From NCBI GenBank assembly GCA_023206055.1, contig CP065367.1, positions 1,674,001 to 1,738,000 of the forward strand: a stretch of DNA of 64,000 nucleotides, read 5' to 3'. This document shows positions 35,384 to 44,172 of the stretch, piece after piece; the stretch's first letter is position 1; every line of letters starts with the position of its first letter. Made by a program: the position numbers and the translations under genes. The stretch comes from Vibrio cyclitrophicus. GTDB taxonomy: Bacteria > Pseudomonadota > Gammaproteobacteria > Enterobacterales > Vibrionaceae. Under the pieces are notes generated by a model. It did no database searches, had not been told where the DNA came from, and saw nothing but the letters and a program-made list of their open reading frames with translations.

Positions 35384-36796
35384 ATGACAGCAGCTTATCG
35401 CCGACAACAAGGGCATCTGGTTTTTAACTTTAAGTCGTTAGCCGATCTAATGGCTAAGGCTACGCCAGAGCGTTCAGGAGATGCTTTGGCTGGTGTATCT
35501 GCGACTTCTGCAGCAGAGCGTGTTGTCGCTCAGATGACACTGGCAGACTTGCCCCTAAAGACGTTTTTAAACGAAGCGGTGATTCCTTATGAAAGTGATG
35601 AAGTCACTCGTTTGATCATTGATAGCCATGATAGAGAAGCGTTTAAAGCGATTGATCACCTTACCGTTGGGGACTTTCGTAACTGGCTGCTCAGTGATGA
35701 AGCCGATAGTTTGACGCTTGCAAAGCTGCGTTCTGGCTTAACTCCAGAAATGGTGGCTGCAGTGAGTAAGATCATGCGTAATCAGGATTTGATCCAAGTA
35801 GCCAAAAAATGTCGGGTAGTGACTGCGTTTCGTAACACCATTGGCTTGCCTAGTCGTTTATCTACCCGTTTACAGCCCAATCATCCAACCGACTCTCTCA
35901 ATGGCATTGCTGCCAGTATTTTTGATGGCTTGATGTATGGCAATGGTGATGCTGTGATCGGCATTAACCCCGCAACAGATAATGTACCGCAGGCGATTAA
36001 GTTGATGAACCTGATGGAAGAGGTCATTCAACATTATCAGATCCCGACCCAATCTTGCGTATTAACCCACGTGACCAACACGATTGAAGCGATTGAGATG
36101 GGGGCCCCTGTGGATCTTGTCTTTCAATCTATTGGTGGCACTCAAGGTACGAACGATACCTTTGGTATTAACCTTTCGGTGCTTAAAGAAGCAAACGAAG
36201 CGGCGCTTTCGCTGAACCGAGGCACCGTTGGAAGTAATGTTATGTACTTTGAAACTGGGCAAGGTACAGCTCTCTCTGCCAATGCTTTTCATGGTGTGGA
36301 CCAACAAACTTGTGAAACACGGGCTTATGCTGTGGCGCGTCATTTTAATCCATTGTTGGTGAATACCGTGGTTGGCTTCATCGGCCCCGAATATCTATTT
36401 GATGGAAAACAGATTATTCGAGCAGGGCTTGAGGATCATTTTTGTGGAAAATTGCTTGGCCTGCCGATGGGGTGCGATATCTGCTATACCAACCATGCCT
36501 ATGCCGATCAAAATGATATGGATAACTTATTGACGTTGCTCGGTGTTGCTGAGTGCTCGTTCATTATGGGCATTCCGGGTTCTGATGACATCATGCTCAA
36601 TTACCAAACAACCTCGTTTCATGATGCACTTTATGCACGCAAGGTGTTGGGTTTAAAACCTGCGCCTGAGTTTGAGGAGTGGCTAACTCAGATGCAGATT
36701 TTTGATGATGTAAAAGAGGTACGCCTAAATGAGCGACTCTCCGGCTCATTTGCTGGTGCTCTAGCACAACTCAATGGAGGCCCTGCACATGGGTAA
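35384..36796 (+). CDS. eutB: Ethanolamine ammonia-lyase large subunit
   Basis: 470 residues from the ATG at 35384 (GAAGAGGGG just upstream); the in-frame ATG at 35369 has no ribosome binding site. TIM-barrel B12 enzyme: conserved blocks GLPSRLSTRLQPNHPTD, LMYGNGDAVIGINPATDNV, FQSIGGTQGTNDTFGINL, YFETGQGTALSANAFHGVDQ and FIMGIPGSDDIMLNYQT are all present. Converts ethanolamine to acetaldehyde and ammonia with adenosylcobalamin, together with EutC. No eutA reactivase, eutT or microcompartment shell genes are in the window. Overlaps eutC by 8 bases. Confidence 0.97.
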   Translation: MTAAYRRQQGHLVFNFKSLADLMAKATPERSGDALAGVSATSAAERVVAQMTLADLPLKTFLNEAVIPYESDEVTRLIIDSHDREAFKAIDHLTVGDFRNWLLSDEADSLTLAKLRSGLTPEMVAAVSKIMRNQDLIQVAKKCRVVTAFRNTIGLPSRLSTRLQPNHPTDSLNGIAASIFDGLMYGNGDAVIGINPATDNVPQAIKLMNLMEEVIQHYQIPTQSCVLTHVTNTIEAIEMGAPVDLVFQSIGGTQGTNDTFGINLSVLKEANEAALSLNRGTVGSNVMYFETGQGTALSANAFHGVDQQTCETRAYAVARHFNPLLVNTVVGFIGPEYLFDGKQIIRAGLEDHFCGKLLGLPMGCDICYTNHAYADQNDMDNLLTLLGVAECSFIMGIPGSDDIMLNYQTTSFHDALYARKVLGLKPAPEFEEWLTQMQIFDDVKEVRLNERLSGSFAGALAQLNGGPAHG

Positions 36797-37658
36797 GGTG
36801 GTCTCTATGGCAAAGCATTCTGCTTCTAAGCTGGTAACTCAAAACCCTTGGCACGAGCTTAGAGGTTTTACATCGGCCCGTATCGCACTGGGGCGAAGTG
36901 GTAATAGTGTTCCAACCAAAGAGTTGCTTTCCTTTCAGCTCGATCACGCACAGGCGATGGATGCTGTTCATTGTGCCTTAGATGTGGATGCATTGGTTGA
37001 GCTCTTCGTTCAATCAAACTCCGTCATTCAACATACTTCTCAGGCACCAATTAAGGCGCACAGTAAAGCGACAGACAGATTCATGTATTTGCAAAGGCCG
37101 GATCTTGGTCGTGAGCTTGATGACGCTTGCTGGAATGCGTTGCAAGCCGTTCATCATTCAGAGTCTTCCCCGTTTGATCTCGCGATAGTTGTGGCTGATG
37201 GCTTGTCTTCAATTGCCATTCAAAGTCACGCAAATCCAGTCATTGAGCATCTGCTTTCTTTATTAGGGGAAGACGAAGTGCCGTGGCATGTGGCTCCTAT
37301 TACTGTAGTGAGGCAGGGCCGAGTGGCAATTGGAGATGATGTTTGCGAGTGCTTACAAGCGAAAATGGTGGTTGTTCTGATTGGTGAACGCCCGGGATTG
37401 ACCTCTCCAGATAGCATGGGTATGTACCTGACTTGGCAGGCAAGAAGAGGAGCAAAAGACTCCGATAGGAACTGCATTTCTAATATTCGTCCACAGGGGT
37501 TGGCTTATGAGGATGCGTGTAAGCGAGCGGTATACCTATTAAAGGAAGCTCGTCGGCTAGAGCTTTCTGGGGTCAACCTTAAAGACCGCTCGAGTATCGA
37601 GGAAGAAGCTGGTGAGCAGTTAGAAGACAAGCGAACAGGCAATTTTTTAATTGGATAA
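36789..37658 (+). CDS. eutC: Ethanolamine ammonia-lyase small subunit
   Basis: 289 residues from the ATG at 36789 (GGAGG eight bases upstream, inside eutB). Family motifs: TSARIALGRSGNSVPTKELL, LQRPDLGRELD, IVVADGLSSIAIQSHA, GERPGLTSPDSMGMYLTW and DRNCISNIRPQGLAYEDA. It forms the adenosylcobalamin-binding part of the lyase with EutB. Translationally coupled to eutB; the permease follows 24 bases downstream. Confidence 0.97.
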   Translation: MGKVVSMAKHSASKLVTQNPWHELRGFTSARIALGRSGNSVPTKELLSFQLDHAQAMDAVHCALDVDALVELFVQSNSVIQHTSQAPIKAHSKATDRFMYLQRPDLGRELDDACWNALQAVHHSESSPFDLAIVVADGLSSIAIQSHANPVIEHLLSLLGEDEVPWHVAPITVVRQGRVAIGDDVCECLQAKMVVVLIGERPGLTSPDSMGMYLTWQARRGAKDSDRNCISNIRPQGLAYEDACKRAVYLLKEARRLELSGVNLKDRSSIEEEAGEQLEDKRTGNFLIG

Positions 37659-37682
37659 AAGATAAAAATAGAGGGATTTATA

Positions 37683-39080
37683 ATGTCAGAACATCAGGAA
37701 TATTTGGCGAAAAGACAACTTAAAAGGGGCACTGCTGGGTGGATTTTGCTAGCAGGGTTAGGGGTTTCATACGTGATCTCTGGTGATTTTGCAGGCTGGA
37801 ACTTTGGTATCGCTCAAGCTGGTTGGGGAGGCTTTCTTATTGCAGCAGTTGCTATGGCGGTGATGTACTTCACTCTTGTCCTTTCTTTGGCGGAGATGTC
37901 TGCGGCTATCCCCGCTGCAGGCGGTGGCTATAGTTTTGCTCGACAAGCAATGGGGCCAACGGGTGGTTTTTTTACTGGCTTGTCTGTCTTAATTGAGTAT
38001 GCCCTTGCACCTGCCGCGATTGTCATTTTTATTGGCTCCGCGGTGAATGAACTAGTGGGTATTGATGGTCCTCTTGTTTACGCGATCTTTTATGCAATCT
38101 TTATCGGTATTCATATGGCAGGGGTGGGAGAAGCTCTGAAAGTCATGATGATCATCAGTGGGTTAGCCGTACTAGCCATTCTTATGACAGCAGGCGTATT
38201 AGTTAGTGAATTTGATGCTAGCAAGCTGTTTGATATCGCTCCGGCAACCGCACAAGCCACAGAACTACTGCCTTTTGGTTGGTATGGTGTATGGGCGGCC
38301 CTACCGTTTGCAATGTGGCTGTTTCTTGCGGTAGAAGGGGTTCCATTGGCTGCGGAAGAGGCTAAAAACCCGGCTAAGGATGTCCCCAAAGGCATTATCG
38401 GCGCAATGCTATTCTTACTGGTGACCGCTACTTTAGTTGTTCTGCTACTCGCGGGCGCTGTGGGCTCTGAAGCGATTGCGAATAGTGCCGTACCGTTAGT
38501 TGATGCCTTAAAGTTGACCGGTAATCCGACGGTTGCAACGGCTGTCAATATACTAGGGCTGGCAGGACTGATTGCTTCATTCTTCTCGATTATTTACGGT
38601 TATAGCCGTTTGGTATTTGCATTGTCTCGTGCGGGTTACTTGCCACAAAGTCTATCGCTTACAAACAAAAACAAAGTGCCTGCTCGTGCTTTAGTGGTGC
38701 CGGGTGTTTTTGGTTTTGCGGTGTCATTAACCGGCGAAGGCGACCTGATCTTGGCGATGGCAGTAGTGGGGGCGACAGTGTCTTATGCATTAATGTCGCT
38801 TAGTCATATTTTGTTGCGTATTAAACAGCCAGAGCTTCATCGTCCATACAAAACGCCGGGTGGTATGTTGACTTCTGGCATCTCACTTGTGTTGTCGCTT
38901 ATTGCAATGACGGGTGTTTATGCCTTTGACCCATCTGCATTTTTTATGACGATGGGACTCTTTGTGATTGGTGGTGCGTATTACGGCTTATATAGCCGTA
39001 ATAAATTGGTCGCAACGACTGCTGAGGAAGAGTTTGAGATGTTGTCGGTTGCAGAAAAAGAGCTTGAGGCGACCAACTAA
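37683..39080 (+). CDS. Ethanolamine permease (APC superfamily)
   Basis: 465 residues with about 12 TM helices. APC-type features: GLGVSYVISGDFAGWNFG in TM1, AEMSAAIPAAGGGYSFARQA, WLFLAVEGVPLAAEEAKNPAKD and YSRLVFALSRAGYLPQSL. Its position in the eutBC operon and the Eat/EutP-like sequence point to ethanolamine/H+ import. It ends in a short charged cytoplasmic tail. Terminator at 39103-39130. Confidence 0.9.
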   Translation: MSEHQEYLAKRQLKRGTAGWILLAGLGVSYVISGDFAGWNFGIAQAGWGGFLIAAVAMAVMYFTLVLSLAEMSAAIPAAGGGYSFARQAMGPTGGFFTGLSVLIEYALAPAAIVIFIGSAVNELVGIDGPLVYAIFYAIFIGIHMAGVGEALKVMMIISGLAVLAILMTAGVLVSEFDASKLFDIAPATAQATELLPFGWYGVWAALPFAMWLFLAVEGVPLAAEEAKNPAKDVPKGIIGAMLFLLVTATLVVLLLAGAVGSEAIANSAVPLVDALKLTGNPTVATAVNILGLAGLIASFFSIIYGYSRLVFALSRAGYLPQSLSLTNKNKVPARALVVPGVFGFAVSLTGEGDLILAMAVVGATVSYALMSLSHILLRIKQPELHRPYKTPGGMLTSGISLVLSLIAMTGVYAFDPSAFFMTMGLFVIGGAYYGLYSRNKLVATTAEEEFEMLSVAEKELEATN

Positions 39081-39102
39081 ATTTAATTTCTAGTGATATT
39101 TG

Positions 39103-39130
39103 AGGCTCTAGTTCCTTGCTGGAGCCTTTA
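39103..39130 (+). terminator. Terminator of the eutBC-permease unit
   Basis: 9-bp stem (AGGCTCTAG / CTGGAGCCT with one G-T pair) with a 7-base loop, followed by TTATTATA. Also near the end of the convergent LysR gene. Confidence 0.7.
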
Positions 39131-39157
39131 TTATACTACTCCCTTATTAGCGGAGAC

Positions 39158-40054
39158 TCATTCCCTAAGCAATGCCACTCCTTTTACAAAAAACCAATCT
39201 AACCACACATCCGTGATCGGCGTGCTTTGTTTACGCCAGTGCATCTCTAATGCGATTGAAATCACCTGATCGATTGGGATGAAGACACAATCTTTAGACT
39301 GTAAGTATCGGATACTGCTGGGGACGATCGCGACATTGTGAGTACTGGCAACTTGAGTAAGTAGTGACTGCATGTTTTGGGGCTGATGTTTTACATCGGG
39401 TTGAAGCTGCTGTTGATGAAATGCGCTGATGATACTGTCGAATAAGTTTGGAGCTTGCTGACGGTTGAATAGCATTAAAGGCTGAGTATTCAGTTGTTCC
39501 AAAGTAAGGACTGATGCATTGGCCAAAGGGTGGTATTTAGAAACCACGGCTACGATATGGTCATCAATAAGGTGAGATCGATGAAAGGTGTTCAATTGCC
39601 GACTGTTTGGGATACGAGTAAAGGCAATATCGATGGTCCCATGCTCCAATGCAAATGCTTGTTGCGCCGCAGTCAGGTCGTTAATATCAAATTCGATATC
39701 AGGATATTCGCTTGAGAATGCTCGCAGTACATTCGGCAAAAAGTCAGAACAGACAGAGCTTAAATACCCAATTCTTAGAACACCAACTTTACCATTCGAT
39801 ATCATCAAACTATCAGTTTTGGCTTGCTCTAATTGTTTGTAGGTTGTTGATACTTGATTATAAAAATGCCTACCCGCATCTGTTAGTTCAACATGACGAG
39901 TACTGCGCTCAAAAAGCACAAAACCTAATTCTGCTTCCAGAGTACTAACATGACGACTGATAGCCGATTGAACCACGTGTAACTGCTTAGCCGCTTGAGA
40001 AAAACTACTACACTCCGCCACCGATATGAAGGTACTCAGGTATTTGAAATTCAT
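39158..40054 (-). CDS. LysR-family transcriptional regulator, divergent from MFS gene
   Basis: 298 residues with the typical HTH (YLSTFISVAECSSFSQAAKQLHVVQSAISRHVSTLE, about 4-40) and a complete effector domain. It is of the CbbR/CatM-like subgroup. The divergent MFS transporter gene starts 100 bases away, so it most likely controls export or import by that protein. Ligand unknown. Confidence 0.9.
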   Translation of the reverse strand: MNFKYLSTFISVAECSSFSQAAKQLHVVQSAISRHVSTLEAELGFVLFERSTRHVELTDAGRHFYNQVSTTYKQLEQAKTDSLMISNGKVGVLRIGYLSSVCSDFLPNVLRAFSSEYPDIEFDINDLTAAQQAFALEHGTIDIAFTRIPNSRQLNTFHRSHLIDDHIVAVVSKYHPLANASVLTLEQLNTQPLMLFNRQQAPNLFDSIISAFHQQQLQPDVKHQPQNMQSLLTQVASTHNVAIVPSSIRYLQSKDCVFIPIDQVISIALEMHWRKQSTPITDVWLDWFFVKGVALLRE

Positions 40055-40154
40055 TTATCTTATTTCCAGATAATGACTAATCATAAAAGTCATTTAACAG
40101 ATTTATGATCGGCTTGTACAGTGCTGTTCCTTTGTAAGAGACAAGATAACTTTC

Positions 40155-41312
40155 ATGATGCTGACAAAATTAGGCGAATTCACATTATTAGCCATCGCTA
40201 CACTCACTATTATGGTTGGAGCTGCATTAGCACCAGGGCTAAACAGCATTGCTAACGAATTGGGTGTCAGTGAATACGCCTCGTTTTTGATCACGCTACC
40301 TGCGTTAGGAGCGATTCTTTTTGCTCCAGTCTTTGGTAAATTTATCGATACGCATGGGGCTCGCAAAGTGTTGATGATCAGTTTGTTAGGCTATGGTGTG
40401 TTTGGCTTACTTGGCATGTTTTTATATGGTCCCATCATGGTCGCGGTCGACCGAATTGTACTTGGTGGTTTTACCGCAGGGGTAATGGCTTCAGGCACTG
40501 CGGTGATCTCGGACTTATATAGAGGGCAAGCGCGGCTGAATATGATTGCTAAGCAGGGCATGTCTATAGAGCTTGGTGGTTGCTTGTTTTTGTTCGCCGG
40601 AGGTCTACTAAGTGAAGTCAGTTGGCAGGGGCCATTCTTACTTTACTCGTTTGCTTTGCTCTTTATGTTATTTATGTGGAAAGCTATCCCTGTCTATGAA
40701 TATCGTCAAAAAAATGCAGTTGCAGCGCCCCATTTACTCACAACTGAACCATTAACAGCAAGCCAAGCTAAAGCAGGTAAGATAACTCATATCATGGTTT
40801 ACTCCATATTAGCTATGACGACGTTCTTTAGTATGTTTGTTATCTTGCCTGTATTGCTCGGTGATCTAGGGTTTAGTCAAGCCCAAACCGGTTTCTTTTT
40901 GTCGTTTATCTCTTTCATTGCAGTGCTTTCTGCCATGGTTATGCCAAAAGTTGTGACTCGATTTGATGAGCGTGTAACCTTAAGGCTTGCGTTTGTGAGT
41001 TATGCATTAGCTCATACTGCATTTGCGTCTAGCTCAAACCTCTATTTACTCGTAATGGCATCGATGCTTGCAGGCATCGGCTTTGGTTTGTCGATCCCGC
41101 TCTTAAACCATGCGACTGTATTAGTGAGTGATGAATCAAACCGAGGTAAAAATCTGGCTTTGTTCGCGATGGCTGTCTTTCTGGGGCAATTCTTAACGTC
41201 GTTACTTGAACTATCACCTTTCACGATTTCTACGACACTATTGGTGTGTGCGTTAGCTTCTATGATAACAGCGCTGAATGTGAAGCGTAGCTTTGCTGGT
41301 GAGCCTAATTAA
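40155..41312 (+). CDS. MFS transporter
   Basis: 385 residues and about 12 TM helices. The loop 2-3 MFS motif is present as GKFIDTHGARKVLMIS, and the TM5 antiporter-like segment GFTAGVMASGTAVISDLYRGQARLN follows. The Bcr/YitG-like drug:H+ antiporter subgroup is the best guess. Divergent from a LysR gene. A perfect 14-bp inverted repeat 46 bases after the stop may mark the transcript end. Confidence 0.9.
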   Translation: MMLTKLGEFTLLAIATLTIMVGAALAPGLNSIANELGVSEYASFLITLPALGAILFAPVFGKFIDTHGARKVLMISLLGYGVFGLLGMFLYGPIMVAVDRIVLGGFTAGVMASGTAVISDLYRGQARLNMIAKQGMSIELGGCLFLFAGGLLSEVSWQGPFLLYSFALLFMLFMWKAIPVYEYRQKNAVAAPHLLTTEPLTASQAKAGKITHIMVYSILAMTTFFSMFVILPVLLGDLGFSQAQTGFFLSFISFIAVLSAMVMPKVVTRFDERVTLRLAFVSYALAHTAFASSSNLYLLVMASMLAGIGFGLSIPLLNHATVLVSDESNRGKNLALFAMAVFLGQFLTSLLELSPFTISTTLLVCALASMITALNVKRSFAGEPN

Positions 41313-41357
41313 TGACTCGTTAGTTATTATGAAAAGGCGAGCGATTTTTCGCGAGGG

Positions 41358-41396
41358 AATGTTGAGCTACATGACAAAACATTGTAGCTCAACATT
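41358..41396. repeat. Perfect 14-bp inverted repeat after the MFS gene
   Basis: AATGTTGAGCTACA and TGTAGCTCAACATT separated by 11 bases. There is no T-run, so it may be a transcript-end stabiliser rather than an intrinsic terminator. Confidence 0.7.
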
Positions 41397-41526
41397 GATA
41401 AACCTCATCTATGAGGGGGAGGGTGACTAGAGATACCTTTCTTAATCTAGTTATAGTTTCGTTGTAGGGAACGGAAACACGTTTATGCCCTCCCACTGTT
41501 GGACAAAGTAAATCCCTTTAATATCC

Positions 41527-41556
41527 TGCCAATGCCAATGCCAATGCCAATGCCAA
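41527..41556. repeat. Hexanucleotide tandem repeat (TGCCAA)5
   Basis: Five exact consecutive copies of TGCCAA in non-coding sequence; seen directly. Possibly prone to slippage. Confidence 0.9.
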
Positions 41557-41702
41557 TTTGCCTTGCAAAAAGTTATTCGAATGCAATACATCAATAAATT
41601 ATTTATTACCGAATAGTTTGTTTACTTTATGCATCATGTACGCTTATTTAGAGTTGAAGTCTAGCTATAAGTATATGACCACGTATAGGGTTGTTTAGGC
41701 GC

Positions 41703-42710
41703 TTAAATCCTTGCGCATGACTCCCGTTTTACCAGTGTGCATGGAACGATGTTTCGTTGCAGGTCGTCATGTTTGCCCAGAATGGCTTCGATCGTCAGTT
41801 TCGCTGTTTCAGAGCCTATTTGGTAGGCGTCTTGTTTTATAGTGGAAATGGGCACCTTGAATAGTTCAACCATTGGAATTTCATCGAACCCGAGCACAGA
41901 CACCTCGTCTGGTATAGAAACATTGGCTTTATTTAAGGCTAATAATAGGTCTGCAGTGATGGCCAAGTGCTGCGTAAAAATGGCGGTAGGTGAATGTTCG
42001 CCTCGAATGAAATCGATGGGTGGGTGCTGGAACCCATCTTCTCTGTCCCAAAATTGCACGAGATCGTTATTCGCTTCTATTCCGTGCTTTTCTAGCGCAT
42101 CGAGATACCCTTGATAGCGAGCTTTTCTTGAGTAACTGGTCCCAAACTCTTGGGCAAAGAAGGCGATGTTTTTATGGCCGAGTTCAATCAAGTATTCTGT
42201 TGCTTGAAATGCCGCCAATCGATAGTCAGACAGCACAATATGGCTTTGGTAATTTGTGTACTCAAGCTGGAACTGAACAACAGGTAGTTTGTTCTGAATG
42301 AACTGATTGATGAGTTCAGAGTTGAGTCCCGAAGAGGTGATTATGATGCCATCAACACACATTTGTTGTAATGAAAGCAATGCGCGCTTTTCTGCTTCTG
42401 CGTCAAAATCACTGTTGTATATCAATACGTTATAATCATGCTTTTTGCAGTAATCATCAATTCCTCGTAACACGCGGCTGGTGTTATAGCCTGCGACATC
42501 CCTCACGACAACACCAATTGTTTTGGTTTTTTCAACCTTTAGACTGCGTGCGATAGGGTTGGGGACATAGTTAAGTGTTTCGATTGCCGCTTTTATTTTC
42601 TGTTTAGTATCGGCTGACATATGGCCAAAACGGCCATTAAGATATTGAGACACGGTACTTTTCGACACTCCCGCGTGTGTAGCAACATCCACTATTCTTA
42701 CTTTCTTCAT
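41703..42710 (-). CDS. LacI-family repressor of the ManD operon
   Basis: 335 residues. The N-terminal HTH (VRIVDVATHAGVSKSTVSQYLNG) and hinge helix (PNPIARSLKVEK) are standard, and a periplasmic-binding-protein-like sensor domain follows. It is divergent from the ManD-type dehydratase with 140 bases between starts. Three CG-centred operator-like boxes lie in that gap. The inducer is probably a sugar acid of the pathway it controls. Confidence 0.92.
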   Translation of the reverse strand: MKKVRIVDVATHAGVSKSTVSQYLNGRFGHMSADTKQKIKAAIETLNYVPNPIARSLKVEKTKTIGVVVRDVAGYNTSRVLRGIDDYCKKHDYNVLIYNSDFDAEAEKRALLSLQQMCVDGIIITSSGLNSELINQFIQNKLPVVQFQLEYTNYQSHIVLSDYRLAAFQATEYLIELGHKNIAFFAQEFGTSYSRKARYQGYLDALEKHGIEANNDLVQFWDREDGFQHPPIDFIRGEHSPTAIFTQHLAITADLLLALNKANVSIPDEVSVLGFDEIPMVELFKVPISTIKQDAYQIGSETAKLTIEAILGKHDDLQRNIVPCTLVKRESCARI

Positions 42711-42784
42711 ACAGGCTTCTTAAAACGTTAACTGGATCAAAATTGGATCGTTGACATTGTATCTTCAGATCTAGAAGATAACAA

Positions 42785-42824
42785 GTAAACCGATTTACCA
42801 AACCGATTTACTAAATCGATTTGG
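42785..42824. promoter_or_regulatory. Three tandem LacI-type operator-like boxes with 13-bp period
   Basis: GTAAACCGATTTAC, AAACCGATTTAC and TAAATCGATTTGG follow each other. The CG centres fall at 42791/42792, 42804/42805 and 42817/42818, i.e. exactly 13 bp apart. CG-centred palindromes of this kind are the known form of LacI-family operators, and the boxes sit just upstream of the dehydratase ribosome binding site. Confidence 0.7.
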
Positions 42825-42850
42825 TTGTAAGATAGATAAGAGAGATAACC

Positions 42851-44068
42851 ATGAAGATTGAAGACATTAAAGTATTTGTAACGAACCCTGGTCGTAATTT
42901 TGTCACGGTTAAAGTGATTACCGATGAAGGGACTTATGGGCTAGGAGATGCCACAGTTAATGGGCGAGAACTAGCCGTTGCAACGTATCTAGAAGAGCAT
43001 GTGAAACCTTGCTTGATTGGTCGCGATGCTCATGGCATTGAAGATATTTGGCAATACCTATATATGGGCGTGTATTGGCGTCGTGGCCCTATTACGATGG
43101 CTGCGATTGCCGCGATTGATATGGCACTTTGGGACATCAAAGGAAAAGTGGCAGGTCTTCCGGTTTATCAACTTCTAGGTGGGAAATGTCGAGATGGTGT
43201 TAGCTTGTATGCACACGCCAATGGCGAAACGATTGAAGATACATTAGATAAAGCAGAGCAGTGTATTGAGCAAGGCTTCAAGGCGGTTCGTCTTCAAGCT
43301 GCAATCCCTGGATTGTCTGAAACTTATGGTGTGCTTGGCGATAAGAAAGATTACTTTGAATTGCAAGGTAACCGCCCGTTACCTCCAGAACAGCAGTGGT
43401 CAACAAGTAAGTATTTCAAACTGGTTCCTGAGCTATTTGCTCAAGCGCAAGAGCGTTTTGGTGATAGAGCGGAGTTTCTTCATGACACCCACAGCCGACT
43501 CACACCGATTGAGTCTGCAAAATTGGGCAAAATGCTAGAACCATACAATCTACTATTCCTCGAAGATGCATCCATTGCAGAGAATCAAGAGAACTATAAG
43601 CTGATTCGCCATCACACGACAACACCGCTTGCTCTCGGCGAAACCTACAATACGATCTGGGATTGCAAAGACCTAATTCAAAATCAATGGATCGATTATG
43701 TTCGTACCGCAGCCACTCACGCTGGCGGCATTACAGGAATGAAGAAGATTGCCGATTTTGCCGCGGTGTACAACGTACGTACCGCGCCACATGGTGCGCC
43801 TGACTTATCGCCCGTCTGCTTTGCGGCTCATATGCACCTCAACATATCTACACATAACTTCGGTATTCAAGAGTTTGTTGGGTTTGGCAACGAAGAGTGT
43901 CAGTCCATCTTCAAGCACGACATGAAACTAGAAAACGGCATGATCCTCGTCAGCGATGCCCCGGGGCTTGGTATTGAGTTCGACGAAAAAGAAGCAGAAA
44001 AGTACACCTACAAACGTTCTTACCTACCTGTTAGTCGTTTAGAAGACGGCACATTGTGGCACTGGTAA
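42851..44068 (+). CDS. Enolase-superfamily D-mannonate/D-altronate dehydratase-type enzyme (ManD/RspA)
   Basis: 405 residues, the ManD length. N-terminal capping domain includes NGRELAVATYLEEHV. Metal ligands are visible at Asp212 (FLHDTHSRL, with His214), Glu238 (LFLEDAS) and Glu264 (ALGETYN), matching ManD Asp210/Glu236/Glu262 offset by two. The catalytic His lies in APHGAPDLSPVC, and the Trp-ending C-terminus (LWHW) is typical. Dehydrates a sugar acid such as D-mannonate to 2-keto-3-deoxygluconate, although many ManD members act weakly. First gene of a LacI-controlled unit. Confidence 0.9.
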   Translation: MKIEDIKVFVTNPGRNFVTVKVITDEGTYGLGDATVNGRELAVATYLEEHVKPCLIGRDAHGIEDIWQYLYMGVYWRRGPITMAAIAAIDMALWDIKGKVAGLPVYQLLGGKCRDGVSLYAHANGETIEDTLDKAEQCIEQGFKAVRLQAAIPGLSETYGVLGDKKDYFELQGNRPLPPEQQWSTSKYFKLVPELFAQAQERFGDRAEFLHDTHSRLTPIESAKLGKMLEPYNLLFLEDASIAENQENYKLIRHHTTTPLALGETYNTIWDCKDLIQNQWIDYVRTAATHAGGITGMKKIADFAAVYNVRTAPHGAPDLSPVCFAAHMHLNISTHNFGIQEFVGFGNEECQSIFKHDMKLENGMILVSDAPGLGIEFDEKEAEKYTYKRSYLPVSRLEDGTLWHW

Positions 44069-44172
44069 ACAATAAGCCGAGCAAGGCTGTCTGGTTTGAA
44101 TCACCACAACTGTCGGTGAGCTAGACGGCCTGAAGAAGTCACTATAAATAATTTTAATCTAGGGAAACAAAA

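Larger units (their letters stand above)
41313..41702. other. Intergenic region with inverted repeat and hexamer repeat
   Basis: 390 bases between the convergent MFS and LacI genes. It contains the 14-bp inverted repeat (41358-41396) and five copies of TGCCAA (41527-41556). No gene seen. Confidence 0.7.

Noticed and set aside
41527..41556. CRISPR-like array
   Set aside because: It is a continuous hexamer repeat without spacers or cas genes.
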